A stretch of DNA of 64,000 nt, taken from the NCBI GenBank assembly GCA_002356215.1, contig AP017959.1, forward strand, positions 2,000,195 to 2,064,194. Reading direction: 5' to 3'. The translations under genes were made by a program, and so were the position numbers. The stretch is from [Synechococcus] sp. NIES-970 (lineage in GTDB: Bacteria; Cyanobacteriota; Cyanobacteriia; Cyanobacteriales; MRBY01). Shown here piece after piece: positions 9,522 to 18,839 of this stretch; the first letter of the stretch is position 1, and the number at the start of each line of letters is the position of its first letter. A model generated the notes under the pieces. It was not told the origin of the DNA. It saw only the letters and a program-made list of their open reading frames with translations, and did not search any database.

Positions 9522-10727
9522 ATGAGTGTAGATTGGATTACGAGAGCAGATCGTCTCAGTGCTTTACCGCCCTATGTGTTCGCCCGGTTAGATGAGCTCA
9601 AAGCCAGAGCGCGGGAACAGGGCATCGATTTAATTGATTTGGGCATGGGGAATCCAGACGGGTTCGCCCCCAGAGAAGCCATTGATGCGGCGATCGCCGC
9701 CTTTGAGACGGCCCAATTTCATGGTTATCCGCCCTTTGAGGGGACTGCCAGCTTTCGGAATGCGATCGCCACTTGGTACAACCGCCGCTACGGGGTTGAA
9801 TTGAATCCCGACAGTGAAGCCCTACCACTCCTCGGCTCGAAAGAAGGTCTCGCCCACCTCGCCCTCGCCTACATCAATCCGGGAGATACGGTGCTGGTAC
9901 CGAGTCCTGCCTATCCGGCCCATTTTCGCGGCCCCCTCATCGCCGGCGCAAATATCCACGAAATTATCCTCAAACCGGAACAGGATTGGGTGATTGACCT
10001 CAGCACCATCCCAGAGGATGTGGCAAAAAAGGCAAAAATTCTCTATTTCAACTACCCTAGCAACCCTACCACCGCCACCGCGCCTCGGTCTTTCTTTGAG
10101 GAAGTGGTGGAATGGGCACATAAATATCAGGTGATGCTCGTCCATGACCTGTGCTATGCCGAGCTTTCTTTTGATGGTTACAAGCCCACCAGTTTGCTCG
10201 AAATTCCTGGGGGCAACGAAATCGGCGTGGAATTTCATACCCTCTCGAAAACCTACAACATGGCCGGCTGGCGCGTTGGTTTCGTCGTCGGCAATGCGGA
10301 CATTATTCAGGGTCTGCGCACCCTCAAAACCAATCTAGACTACGGCATTTTCTCAGCGATCCAGAAGGCCGCCGAAGCAGCCCTCGGTTTGCCCGACAGT
10401 TATATCCAAGGGGTCCAGGAACGCTACCGAGAACGGCGTGATGCGCTGATCGAAGCTCTCGGGGAAATTGGCTGGAATATTAAACCGTCTAAAGCGACGA
10501 TGTATCTCTGGGTTCCCTGTCCGCCGAGCATGAACTCCACGGATTTTGCCCTCTATGTATTGCGAACCACCGGAGTTGTTGTTACCCCAGGTAGTGCCTT
10601 TGGAGCTGGTGGGGAAGGCTATGTGCGGATGAGTTTGATCGCCCCAGTTGATCGGCTCCGTTATGCGATCGGCCTCTGGAAAAAAGCAGGTATTCACTTT
10701 GATATGCCTGCCCCAGATAATCACTAG
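9522..10727 (+). CDS. AlaC-like aspartate/alanine aminotransferase (class I/II)
   Basis: PLP-dependent aminotransferase of 401 aa that follows the E. coli AlaC pattern closely: ADRLSALPPYVFARLDELKARAR at the start, DLGMGNPDG, LLGSKEGLAHLALAYINPGDTVLVPSPAYP, YFNYPSNPTTA and VHDLCYAELSFDG. The cofactor lysine lies in TLSKTYNMAGWRVGFVVGN (about 239-257). The C-terminal arginine is in GGEGYVRMSLI. The role is probably transamination linking alanine or aspartate to 2-oxo acids. Related cyanobacterial enzymes are often labelled aspartate aminotransferase or LL-diaminopimelate aminotransferase. A terminator follows at once and the HIP1-poor insert begins after it. Confidence 0.88.
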   Translation: MSVDWITRADRLSALPPYVFARLDELKARAREQGIDLIDLGMGNPDGFAPREAIDAAIAAFETAQFHGYPPFEGTASFRNAIATWYNRRYGVELNPDSEALPLLGSKEGLAHLALAYINPGDTVLVPSPAYPAHFRGPLIAGANIHEIILKPEQDWVIDLSTIPEDVAKKAKILYFNYPSNPTTATAPRSFFEEVVEWAHKYQVMLVHDLCYAELSFDGYKPTSLLEIPGGNEIGVEFHTLSKTYNMAGWRVGFVVGNADIIQGLRTLKTNLDYGIFSAIQKAAEAALGLPDSYIQGVQERYRERRDALIEALGEIGWNIKPSKATMYLWVPCPPSMNSTDFALYVLRTTGVVVTPGSAFGAGGEGYVRMSLIAPVDRLRYAIGLWKKAGIHFDMPAPDNH

Positions 10728-10751
10728 ATTCAAAATATGCTTGAGATTTGT

Positions 10752-10784
10752 CCTCAACTTTCTAAAGAAGTTGGGGATTTTTTG
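10752..10784 (+). terminator. Terminator of the AlaC-like gene
   Basis: CCTCAACTT pairs with AAGTTGGGG (one G-U pair) around a short loop and is followed by a T-rich run (about 10778-10783). Confidence 0.75.
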
Positions 10785-11171
10785 TGGTTTATAATTCAAT
10801 AAAAATACAAAATTCAGTGCAAATAAACTTTCTCCATAGCATGAATCACATGACAAGATCATGTAACATGATGTACTTCATTGAGTAGAAACGAATCTAA
10901 AGTAAAGACTTCTAAAAAATAGTTAACACCAGACTGTTGATACCAATTATCAAGTTTTGTATGCTGCTTTAACATCACCTCAAATACTTACGGTAATATT
11001 CTACGTAAATTGGATGCTTCACAGAAGCTGTGATACAGAATCCCAGTTATGAATTTTGACTAGAATTTACTGCTTTTAGCATGCGTAAACCATTAATGTT
11101 CAATCGTTTGGTTTCGAAAATGATCTCAGCAAAAAGACGTCGCTTTATATAGTAATTTTCAGGAGATTAAA
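10785..11171. other. AT-rich left flank of the dGTPase insert
   Basis: Almost 400 bases without a convincing gene or HIP1 octamer. A ribosome-binding site AGGAG lies at 11161-11165, seven bases before the dGTPase ATG. The short repeats around ATGACAAGATCATGT near 10850 look like a weak dyad. No att-like repeat matching the right flank was found by eye. Confidence 0.4.
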
Positions 11172-12515
11172 ATGTGTAATTCGACAAAAATGACAGAGAG
11201 AAGATCTAAAGAAGACAATCAACTAGGCCTATTCAATGCTTCAGAATCTAACACTGATTATCAAAGGGACAGAGCTCGGGTTATTCATTCATCTGCTTTT
11301 AGAAGATTGCAATCAAAGACTCAAGTCCTAGGATTAGGAGAGAGTGACTTCTATAGAACAAGGCTTACTCATTCATTAGAAGCAGCTCAAATAGGATCAG
11401 GTATATGCGAAACTTTAAAAGAAAAGTACAATGACAAGGAAAAATATATTAAATATATTCCATCATTACACTTAATAGAATCAATTTGTTTGTCGCATGA
11501 TATTGGTCATCCACCTTTTGGTCACGGTGGAGAAGTTGCACTGAACTATTGTATGTCAAAACATGGAGGGTTTGAGGGCAATGGTCAGACTCTTAGAATA
11601 ATATCAAAATTGGGTGAATATTCTCCAGAACATGGTTTTGATCTAACTAGAAGAGCAATGCTGGGAATTTTAAAGTATCCTGCTATCTATGAAGAGGTAG
11701 TAAAATCGAACCAATCAGATAGTGACTCTCTTGATCCTATTAGCCTAAATGATTGGAAGCCCCCTAAGTGTATATTTAAAGATGAAATAGAAGTACTTGA
11801 TTGGATCTTAGAAGCTTTTTGCGATCAGGATAAAGAACAATTCAAAAAAACAGAAACTGCTGATGGCAGTTCCCACAAAAGATCAGTCTATAATGCTTTT
11901 GATACTTCAATTATGGAATTAGCTGATGATATTGCATATGGCATTCATGACTTGGAAGATGCTTTAGCGCTGGATTTAATCAGCTTAGAGCAGTGGAATC
12001 AAGAGATTATCGAAGAGCTCAAACATGATGGATTAGATGATTGTATCCTCATCAAAAATCAAAAATTTTATGAACAAAAATTATTTTCTAAATCCAACAA
12101 AGATCGCAAGCATGCAATTAGTAAATTTGTCAGTCATTTTATTTCGAATGTAGAAATTCAAGAAAGAAATCAATTCGAGCATAAACTCTTGGACTATAAA
12201 GCCATACTTCCTGATCCAGAAGCAAAAAAGTTGAAACTAATAAAAAAATTTGTCGTCAAACATGTGATAAAAAGAACAGAAGTGCAAACACTAGAGTATA
12301 GAGGCCAGCAGATGTTAGTTAAACTTTTTAAGGCTCTTCAAGCCAATCCCAAAAGATTATTACCTAAGAATACCCTAGAAAAATATGAAAGTGCTGAAGA
12401 TCGAAAAGAAAGAACACTATCAGATTATGTGTCTGGCATGACAGATAGTTATGCGACAAAACTGTACAACAGACTTTTTAATCCAAACATGGGGTCAATA
12501 TTTGATAGGCTATAA
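11172..12515 (+). CDS. dGTPase of the anti-phage type (HD-domain dNTP triphosphohydrolase)
   Basis: HD-superfamily hydrolase that removes triphosphate from dGTP or other dNTPs. Some members deplete nucleotides to stop phage replication. The 447-aa product shows the metal-binding HD pattern: RTRLTHSLEAAQIG with His near 67, SHDIGHPPFGHGGE with His-Asp at 109-110, and the later Asp in SIMELADDIAYGIHDLEDA. The N-terminal block YQRDRARVIHSSAFRRLQSKTQVLG and the PPKC segment fit the proteobacterial group named anti-phage deoxyguanosine triphosphatase. That assignment is from memory of the family, not a search. The start has a good AGGAG. Codon use is AT-rich and the gene holds no HIP1 site, unlike its neighbours, so recent transfer is likely. 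Confidence 0.85.
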   Translation: MCNSTKMTERRSKEDNQLGLFNASESNTDYQRDRARVIHSSAFRRLQSKTQVLGLGESDFYRTRLTHSLEAAQIGSGICETLKEKYNDKEKYIKYIPSLHLIESICLSHDIGHPPFGHGGEVALNYCMSKHGGFEGNGQTLRIISKLGEYSPEHGFDLTRRAMLGILKYPAIYEEVVKSNQSDSDSLDPISLNDWKPPKCIFKDEIEVLDWILEAFCDQDKEQFKKTETADGSSHKRSVYNAFDTSIMELADDIAYGIHDLEDALALDLISLEQWNQEIIEELKHDGLDDCILIKNQKFYEQKLFSKSNKDRKHAISKFVSHFISNVEIQERNQFEHKLLDYKAILPDPEAKKLKLIKKFVVKHVIKRTEVQTLEYRGQQMLVKLFKALQANPKRLLPKNTLEKYESAEDRKERTLSDYVSGMTDSYATKLYNRLFNPNMGSIFDRL

Positions 12516-12980
12516 TAAAAACAACTTCTTCATTGTGTATCTTGTGAACTTAAGTCTAAGTATTTTAGAAAGATAATATTAAGTCTTCAAAAAACAGATC
12601 TGACTAGCTCTTGATAAATAATTTCTAGATTGTTTGGGCAGCTTGATATTTCGACGATTGGTACTCTCTCATCAAAAAATAGACAGGACAATTAGACTTG
12701 GCCGTTTAAAGTTTGACCGAGATTAATTTTAGGCGATCACCAATTATGTATTCCCTTTTTTTGATAGAGATAATGGCGATCTCCCTTCTTCCTCAGAAAC
12801 CACTAGGCGCTTTAGATCGAACTGGTATGTGTGTTCAGGACTAGGTGGACGAATCCCCAAAAAGGTTGCTCTTGCTCTAGTGGACACAACAGACGCCTCA
12901 TCCTCTTTTCCTTATTTCGGTAAGCTCAATACCATTCATAATTGAGAAAATAATAGCTATCGAAATGGATTTATTCATAT
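12516..12980. other. Degenerate region right of the dGTPase
   Basis: No intact gene. A 70-codon open stretch runs from 12733 to a TGA at 12943-12945 on the + strand without a usable start codon. It reads like protein (for example FFDRDNGDLPSSS, NWYVCSGLGGRIPKKVALALVD) but I do not recognise it, and it may be the remains of a lost gene. One damaged HIP1 site (GCGATCAC) is near 12733. Confidence 0.35.
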
Positions 12981-13178
12981 ATGTCGCTTTTACTGGAGAG
13001 AATTACGATTAATCCCCAGCAGTGTGGTGGTCACTCCTGTACCTGAGGAATGAGAATTCGAGTATCAGATGTGTTGGATCTGTTTGCAGCAGGTCTAAAT
13101 GCAGAATAAATTTTAGAAGAAATGCCTGATCTTGAGGCCGACGATCTGAAGGCAGTGCAATTGGTGGCCACTAGCTGA
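12981..13178 (+). pseudogene. Broken DUF433 antitoxin-type gene
   Basis: The frame from ATG 12981 reads MSLLLERITINPQQCGGHSCT, stop, GMRIRVSDVLDLFAAGLNAE, stop, ILEEMPDLEADDLKAVQLVATS, stop. This is plainly a DUF433 protein, the small winged-helix-like antitoxin usually paired with a PIN-like DUF5615 toxin. The pattern NP..CGG..CIRG.RI.V.DVL..LAAG....ILEE.PDLE.DDI.A is kept. At least two in-frame stops (TGA after codon 21, TAA after codon 42) break it, and the expected C-terminal end is also lost. No partner toxin gene follows, so the pair has decayed. Gene order and HIP1 sparsity place it in the same accessory patch as the dGTPase. Confidence 0.75.
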
Positions 13179-13371
13179 ACGGATTACATCAGCACATTTG
13201 TCATCCCACGATTTAACTATTGAGGATTTAATCAGGCGATAGTGAAGGGCGATCGCCCCCTGTCCCTGCCCTTCGCTGCCGCTAAAAGTCGAGCCATAGC
13301 GAAAACCCGAGGCAATGGGAGATAATCAGTAAAGAAATGTAAAAACCTCTCAGCAAAGGACAAACGCAACC

Positions 13372-14547
13372 ATGCGCGTAATTTTAATGACGGGAAAAGG
13401 AGGCGTCGGTAAAACCTCTGTCGCAGCAGCTACAGGACTCCGCTGTGCCGAGCTGGGCTACCGAACCCTTGTCCTCAGTACCGATCCGGCCCACTCCCTC
13501 GCCGATAGTTTTGATATGGAACTGGGCCACGACCCCATCGAAGTGAAGCCAAACCTCTGGGGCGCAGAACTCGATGCCCTGCGGGAGTTGGAAGGTAACT
13601 GGGGCGCAGTAAAACGCTACATTACTGAAGTCCTCCAAGCGCGTGGCCTGGACGGCGTCCAAGCCGAAGAACTGGCGATCCTACCCGGCATGGATGAAAT
13701 TTTTGGGTTGGTGCGGATGAAGCGCCACTACGACGAAGGCACCTACGATGTCCTGATTATCGACTCCGCTCCCACGGGCACGGCTTTGCGTTTACTGAGT
13801 CTGCCGGAAGTGGGCGGCTGGTATATGCGCCGTTTCTACAAACCGCTCCAGGGCATGTCTGTGGCCTTGCGTCCCCTCGTCGAACCCATTTGGAAGCCCC
13901 TCACTGGTTTTTCTTTGCCCAACAAAGAAGTGATGGATGCGCCCTATGAATTTTACGAGCAGATCGAAGCCCTCGAAAAAGTATTGACGGATAACACCGT
14001 TACTTCCGTGCGCCTCGTCACTAACCCAGAGCGAATGGTGATCAAAGAATCCCTGCGCGCCCATGCCTATCTGAGCTTGTACAACGTTTCGACGGATATG
14101 GTGGTGGCTAACCGGATTATCCCCGATAGCGTCAATGATCCGTTCTTTGCCAACTGGAAGGAAAATCAGCAGGGCTATAAACAAGAAATTTATGATAATT
14201 TCCATCCTCTCCCTGTGAAGGAAGTGCCTCTTTATCAGGAAGAATTGTGTGGTTTGGCCGCCCTGGAACGGCTCAAGGAAACCCTCTATGGCGACGAAGA
14301 TCCGACCCAGGTCTATTACAAAGAAGACACGGTACGGATGGTGCAAGGGGATGGGGGTTATAGTCTGGAACTCTATCTACCCGGCATTCCTAAAGAGCAA
14401 ATCCAGCTCAATAAAACCGGTGATGAGCTGAATATTCGCATCGGGAACCACCGCCGTAATCTGGTGCTGCCCCAAGCCTTGGCAGCCTTACAACCATCCG
14501 GTGCAAAAATGGAGGAAGATTTCCTCAAGATTAAGTTTGCAGCTTAA
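13372..14547 (+). CDS. ArsA/Get3-like ATPase with C-terminal Hsp20-like domain
   Basis: Deviant Walker A ATPase ([15 protein letters not shown], residues 8-22) of the ArsA/Get3 family. The A-loop [13 protein letters not shown] near 36 and the signalling [16 protein letters not shown] near 128 are intact. At 391 aa it is one half-length unit. The last 80 residues (about 312-391; [24 protein letters not shown]...) resemble the alpha-crystallin-type domain found at the end of many cyanobacterial and plant ArsA homologues. There are no arsenite-type cysteine triplets or ars genes nearby, so tail-anchored protein targeting or chaperone work is more likely than arsenite transport. The gene is single, with a strong terminator. 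Confidence 0.85.
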   Translation: MRVILMTGKGGVGKTSVAAATGLRCAELGYRTLVLSTDPAHSLADSFDMELGHDPIEVKPNLWGAELDALRELEGNWGAVKRYITEVLQARGLDGVQAEELAILPGMDEIFGLVRMKRHYDEGTYDVLIIDSAPTGTALRLLSLPEVGGWYMRRFYKPLQGMSVALRPLVEPIWKPLTGFSLPNKEVMDAPYEFYEQIEALEKVLTDNTVTSVRLVTNPERMVIKESLRAHAYLSLYNVSTDMVVANRIIPDSVNDPFFANWKENQQGYKQEIYDNFHPLPVKEVPLYQEELCGLAALERLKETLYGDEDPTQVYYKEDTVRMVQGDGGYSLELYLPGIPKEQIQLNKTGDELNIRIGNHRRNLVLPQALAALQPSGAKMEEDFLKIKFAA

Positions 14548-14596
14548 CGGATCTCCAATAGTCCAATAAATCTAATTAAGCATCAGTGGTCTTTGC

Positions 14597-14631
14597 GCTC
14601 CCTAGAAAAATAAACCTAGGGAGCTTTTTTG
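14597..14631 (+). terminator. Terminator of the ArsA-like gene
   Basis: GCTCCCTAG (14597-14605) pairs perfectly with CTAGGGAGC (14616-14624), followed by T6. Confidence 0.9.
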
Positions 14632-14779
14632 TGTAAGGGTCATCCCAAGGAAGATGACGGAGAGACCACCCGATTCTAGGCAGATTATTTTTGGTAAATA
14701 TTCTTGCGTAAGCCGGCCTATTCTCAAGGAGCCTAGGCACAATGAAAACAAACTGCCCCTTGCCCTAGGATCTGTTCCC

Positions 14780-16759
14780 ATGAAGTTTTGGTTTACGTTT
14801 CTACAATCCTTGCCCGAACTCAGTACCACCGACTTTGAATCCCTCAACCGAGATACCAAAGTTGAGCGCCCCGATACATCCCAAAATAGCCTCACTATCA
14901 GTTCTCTCACCGGGGCCACCGTGACGCCAGCCCAACTGCCCTTGGGGGGAGCGTTGATTTTTCCAGGGATTCTCGTCACTCTAATTTTTCTCTTTTTGAT
15001 GAGTATTTGGGCATATACGAGGGTCTATGTCATTACCCCTAATAACGAGGCCTTTGTGCGCACTGGGGGCGTCATTCGCAAGAAAAAAACAGTGATTCTC
15101 AATGGTGGCTGTGTTGTGCTGCCTGGCTTCCATGAGCTCACCCGAGTACCCCTACGGGAAATTTCCATTGACGTGGAGCGGACTGGCAATTTGGCAGTGC
15201 GGACCCAGGACTATCTCCGGGCGAATATGCGGGTCACGTTTTATGTGTGCATCAACGCCAACGAAGAGGATGTACTGGTTTCTGCCGCAAGACTGTCTAA
15301 GCAGGGACGCATTTCGGAAGTAGATATTAAAGAAGCCCTCGAAAAACGGGCCGATGATGCCATCCGAGCGGCAGCGAAACGTAAAAGCATCGCCGAAATT
15401 GACTCAGATAAATTGGGCTTTGCTGATGAGGTTTTAAACCTCATCCAACAGGACCTCAAGAAAGTGGGCTTGACCCTCAACAACATCGCCATTTCTGAAA
15501 TCGAAGAAAGCGATACCTACGATGAAAATAATTTCTTTGATGCCCAGGGGGTACGCTTGCGGACAGAAACCATTCAAAAGTCCATCAAGCAAAAATTAGA
15601 TGTGGAATTAACGGTTCTCAAGGAAAAGCGGGAACTGGAACTGAATACAAAGGTGGAAATCGAGGAACGGGAGCTGGCGGCGGAACAAAAATCTCTTAAG
15701 TTAGCCAAGGCGAAAGAGGAAGCAAAATTAACCCAAGTAAAGGAAATTGAGTTTCTCAAGGCGCAGCAAGCCCAGGAGATCAAAGCTTCTCAGGATCAAG
15801 AGCTGGCTAAAATCGAGCGGAACCGGATTCAACAGGAGCAGGCGGTCGAGGAGGAAAAAATTCTTCAGAAACTCTCGATTCAGCAGAACCAAATTACGGC
15901 TGATATTACCCTAGAGCAGCAAAATAAAGCCCTAAAAATTGCCATGGCTGGGGCAGAGGAAGAGGCACAAATCGCCCAACAACAGGCGGCGATCGCCATT
16001 GCGAATAAAGAGAAAGAACGCCTGGCCGCTGAAGCGGAGCGGATCCAAGCTGAAGAGGCTGTTGCCACTGCGAAAGCCGTCGAACAGGCCAACCGGGAAC
16101 AACGTCTGGCGATCATTGATGCAGAAAAAGATGCCAATCAGAAGCGCATCGCTGACCAAAACGTGGTGGAAATCGATGTGTTCCGGCGGCGACGTCAGGC
16201 AGAAATTGCGCGTCAAGCAGCGGAACTGGAAGCAGACTCAATCCGCACCCTCGCCGAGGCAAATCGCTATAAGGCTTTGGCGGAAGCCCAGGGAAAACAA
16301 GCTCTCATTGAGGCCGAAAATGCCCTGAGTAATGCCAACCGCACTGCCGAATTAATTAAGCTGCTATTGCCGACGATCGCCGACCAACTGCCGGAGATGA
16401 TGCAGGCCCTGGCCCCCCAACCCGGAGTCCTGGGAGATGCGAAAGTCTTTGCTTTTCCGGGGAGCAATGGCGAGGGGAGTGGCCTCGGTGAAATCAATAA
16501 ATTACTGCTGTCTACCAGTGGTTTATCTCTGATTAATGGCCTCCTGGAGGAAGGAAAACTGGGGAATTTGTTGGCCCAGGTAAAAGGTTTCTTGCAGGAT
16601 AACAGAGCGGATACTAGCCAGAATGAGATTTTGCAAAATGTCGAAACCCTGTTGGCAGATTTGCAAAAAAAAGCGACTAATCCTCAGGGAAAAACAAATA
16701 CGCCCCCCACAACCTTCGTGCCTCTCCCGAAAAATCTAGACAGTTCTGAGGGAGCTTGA
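14780..16759 (+). CDS. Flotillin-like SPFH protein
   Basis: Membrane scaffold protein of the flotillin class. From ATG 14780 it has 659 aa. An earlier ATG at 14654 would add 42 residues with no family features and lies just past a terminator, so I reject it. One membrane helix (about 56-78) is followed by the SPFH domain: YVITPNNEAFVRTGG, VLPGFHELTRVPLREISIDV, and RTQDYLRANMRVTFYV. Residues about 250-500 are long Glu/Lys/Ala/Gln-rich coiled coils (for example KREL, EEEAQIAQQQAAIAIA, EKERLAAEAERIQAEEA). The C-terminal part has the flotillin-like helix DQLPEMMQALAPQPG. Members organise membrane microdomains; here the partner is unknown. Confidence 0.85.
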   Translation: MKFWFTFLQSLPELSTTDFESLNRDTKVERPDTSQNSLTISSLTGATVTPAQLPLGGALIFPGILVTLIFLFLMSIWAYTRVYVITPNNEAFVRTGGVIRKKKTVILNGGCVVLPGFHELTRVPLREISIDVERTGNLAVRTQDYLRANMRVTFYVCINANEEDVLVSAARLSKQGRISEVDIKEALEKRADDAIRAAAKRKSIAEIDSDKLGFADEVLNLIQQDLKKVGLTLNNIAISEIEESDTYDENNFFDAQGVRLRTETIQKSIKQKLDVELTVLKEKRELELNTKVEIEERELAAEQKSLKLAKAKEEAKLTQVKEIEFLKAQQAQEIKASQDQELAKIERNRIQQEQAVEEEKILQKLSIQQNQITADITLEQQNKALKIAMAGAEEEAQIAQQQAAIAIANKEKERLAAEAERIQAEEAVATAKAVEQANREQRLAIIDAEKDANQKRIADQNVVEIDVFRRRRQAEIARQAAELEADSIRTLAEANRYKALAEAQGKQALIEAENALSNANRTAELIKLLLPTIADQLPEMMQALAPQPGVLGDAKVFAFPGSNGEGSGLGEINKLLLSTSGLSLINGLLEEGKLGNLLAQVKGFLQDNRADTSQNEILQNVETLLADLQKKATNPQGKTNTPPTTFVPLPKNLDSSEGA

Positions 16760-16864
16760 TCTCGCGCTGAACCCAAAAGGCGATCGCCAGTAGTCTGATT
16801 GCGCCAACTCCAGGAAGTAATAAGCTAGGATCACAGACGATGTGAATTTAGCGGAATACTGGGC

Positions 16865-18046
16865 GTGCAATACAGTTGGCAAAAATTGGGGCTTTTATGT
16901 GGATTACTCATTTTTCTGGGCAGTTGTGGGGGGAGCCTAGAAAACGTTTTTGCCCCAGACCCAAGCCTCGTGGAACAACAGGAACAATCAGACACCAGCG
17001 GTGACGGCGCAACGACCGCCTTGCCGACAGATTTTCCGGAGGAAATCCCCCGTTATCCCGAGGCCCAACTCCTCCAGGTAGAAGGGAACCGTACCACCTG
17101 GGCGATCGCCGACAATGTCCAGAGCCTCGAAGCCTTTTATCGCCGCGCCTTTGCCACAGAACCCTGGGAAATCATCACAGCCCCCGCTCCAAACCCCAAT
17201 GGCCTGTTGGCAATTACTGCCCGCACCCCAGACCTGGAGGTGACCCTTTCATTATCAGAAAGTGCGTCCCCAGCGACCAATGACTCTGAGCAGGCGGTGA
17301 CGGGAACAACCTTTGTACTGAGTTACCGTCGCCTCGGGGCCGAAACCCCCACCACTCCCGACCCAGCACCGCTAGATAATGCTGATCTATCTGCCCAAAT
17401 CCAAGATCTCATTGCCCTAGATATTTTTACGGCCTCAGAATTCCAGGCCAATGAAATCATCACCCGGCGTCAATTCGCCCGTTGGCTCCTCAAAGCCCAC
17501 AATGCCCTCTATGGCGATCGCCCAAACCAACAAATTCGCCTCGCCAACACCACCAGTACCCCCCTCTTTACGGATGTGTCTGCGAACAATCCAGACTTTC
17601 CCTATATCCAGGGACTCGCCGAAGCTGGAATTATTCCGTCGAATCTCACCAACGAAACGGTCACCACCTTCCGCCCCGATGCCCCCCTCACCCGGGAAAC
17701 CCTAATCACCTGGAAAGTCCCCCTCGATCGCCGCCAAGCCTTACCCCAAACAAGCCTCGAAAACATTGCCGAAACCTGGGGGTTTCAAGATGCCACCCAA
17801 ATCGATACCAGGGCCCTCCAAGCCCTCTATGTCGATTTCCAGAACGGTGACCAAGCCAATGTTCGACGGGTATTTGGCTATACCACCCTTTTTCAGCCCC
17901 AGAAAAACGTCACCCAACAGGAAGCGGCGATCGCCCTTTGGTATTTCGGCTACCAGAGTGACGGCCTATCTGCAGCGACTGTCCGACAAAATAATCAGAC
18001 CGAAAACCAAACCGAAACCACCCCCAGTGAAACCCCCCCGCCCTAA
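16865..18046 (+). CDS. SLH-domain lipoprotein
   Basis: Exported protein of 393 aa beginning at GTG 16865. A short signal peptide ends in the lipobox FLGSCGG, with Cys near residue 21, so it should be lipid-anchored. After a Ser/Thr-rich linker comes a domain of about 100 residues (EEIPRYPEAQLLQVEGNRTTWAIADNV...). Then follow S-layer-homology-like repeats (NEIITRRQFARWLLKAHNALYGD near 196, FTDVSANNPDFPYIQGLAEAGII near 233, FRPDAPLTRETLITW near 266). In cyanobacteria SLH modules tether the outer membrane to cell-wall polysaccharide. The tail is Asn/Gln/Thr/Pro-rich. Confidence 0.8.
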   Translation: MQYSWQKLGLLCGLLIFLGSCGGSLENVFAPDPSLVEQQEQSDTSGDGATTALPTDFPEEIPRYPEAQLLQVEGNRTTWAIADNVQSLEAFYRRAFATEPWEIITAPAPNPNGLLAITARTPDLEVTLSLSESASPATNDSEQAVTGTTFVLSYRRLGAETPTTPDPAPLDNADLSAQIQDLIALDIFTASEFQANEIITRRQFARWLLKAHNALYGDRPNQQIRLANTTSTPLFTDVSANNPDFPYIQGLAEAGIIPSNLTNETVTTFRPDAPLTRETLITWKVPLDRRQALPQTSLENIAETWGFQDATQIDTRALQALYVDFQNGDQANVRRVFGYTTLFQPQKNVTQQEAAIALWYFGYQSDGLSAATVRQNNQTENQTETTPSETPPP

Positions 18047-18050
18047 AAAA

Positions 18051-18093
18051 ATTCCTTGGTCTCTGCGCTTTAGAAACCAAGGAAGGTATTTTT
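18051..18093. terminator. Bidirectional terminator between the SLH gene and ho1
   Basis: TTCCTTGGT (18052-18060) pairs with ACCAAGGAA (18076-18084). A T-run follows on the + side (18089-18093) and a longer one on the - side (complement of 18044-18051), so it can stop both converging transcripts. Confidence 0.85.
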
Positions 18094-18113
18094 GAGGTTT
18101 AGATGGAAACTTA

Positions 18114-18839
18114 CTAGTTGCTGGCGGGAGACAAATCAGCGCCATCGGTGCTGCCCTTGGTGCGGCGGCGGGTCAAGGTATTGAAGAGCATTACCCCGAT
18201 CGCCTTTACAAGATTTCCTTCCAGCTCTTTGAACATATTCATGTTCATCCCAAAGGCGTCATTGGCCTCCTGGACAATCTGTTCGGCCATTTCTGCCGAC
18301 ACATCCAAGCTATTCATCGCAGCCCGGTACTTGTCCTTAAACGCTTTCTCGTCGGCAATATTGTCAAATTCGTAGAACGCTGTCCCATCCCCATCAAGGT
18401 TCATGGCGTTTTGGGCAATTTTCTTCAGAATCTGCCCCCCAGAAAGGTCCCCTAGATAGCGGGTGTAGGAGTGGCTCACCAACAGTTCTGGAGTGGTCTG
18501 GGCCACCGCATGGATGCGGTCTACATAGGCTTGACCAGCGGGGGTAATTTTTGCTTCCGTTTGCCAATTGGGGCCGAAATAGTAACGCAGATCTGTTTCC
18601 AGACTCTGTTTGCGGTTTAGCTCAGGAAAATAAATCTGGGAGACGACGGGATGATCCTTGAGACGCTCCATCTCTTCCTCCATCGCTGAGTAGACAAAAT
18701 AAAGATCGGCCACCAGCTTCCGATAGGATTTTTTCTCAACAACTCCCTTGAGGAAGCATTTCACGAAGCCGACATTTTCTGCCATCGTGTGGGAAGTCTT
18801 GGTTCCCTCTCTCAACATTGTTGCTAGGTTAGCGACCAT
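18114..18839 (-). CDS. ho1: Heme oxygenase 1
   Basis: Ferredoxin-dependent enzyme that opens heme to biliverdin IX-alpha, releasing CO and iron. This is the first step to the phycobilins of the antenna and to phytochrome chromophores. The product has 241 aa. The proximal heme ligand is His17 in REGTKTSHTMAENVGF, and the distal helix has GDLSGGQILKKIAQ near residue 138. The sequence FLKGVVEKKSYRKLVADLYFVYSAMEEEMERL is typical of the cyanobacterial HO-1. The 3' end is rich in Thr/Arg/Ser. It lies on the same strand as futA, 377 bases downstream of it and separated by a terminator, so it has its own promoter. Confidence 0.95.
   Translation of the reverse strand: MVANLATMLREGTKTSHTMAENVGFVKCFLKGVVEKKSYRKLVADLYFVYSAMEEEMERLKDHPVVSQIYFPELNRKQSLETDLRYYFGPNWQTEAKITPAGQAYVDRIHAVAQTTPELLVSHSYTRYLGDLSGGQILKKIAQNAMNLDGDGTAFYEFDNIADEKAFKDKYRAAMNSLDVSAEMAEQIVQEANDAFGMNMNMFKELEGNLVKAIGVMLFNTLTRRRTKGSTDGADLSPASN

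Noticed and set aside
14654-14779. Earlier ATG for the flotillin
   Set aside because: It lies just past a terminator and adds 42 residues with no family features.
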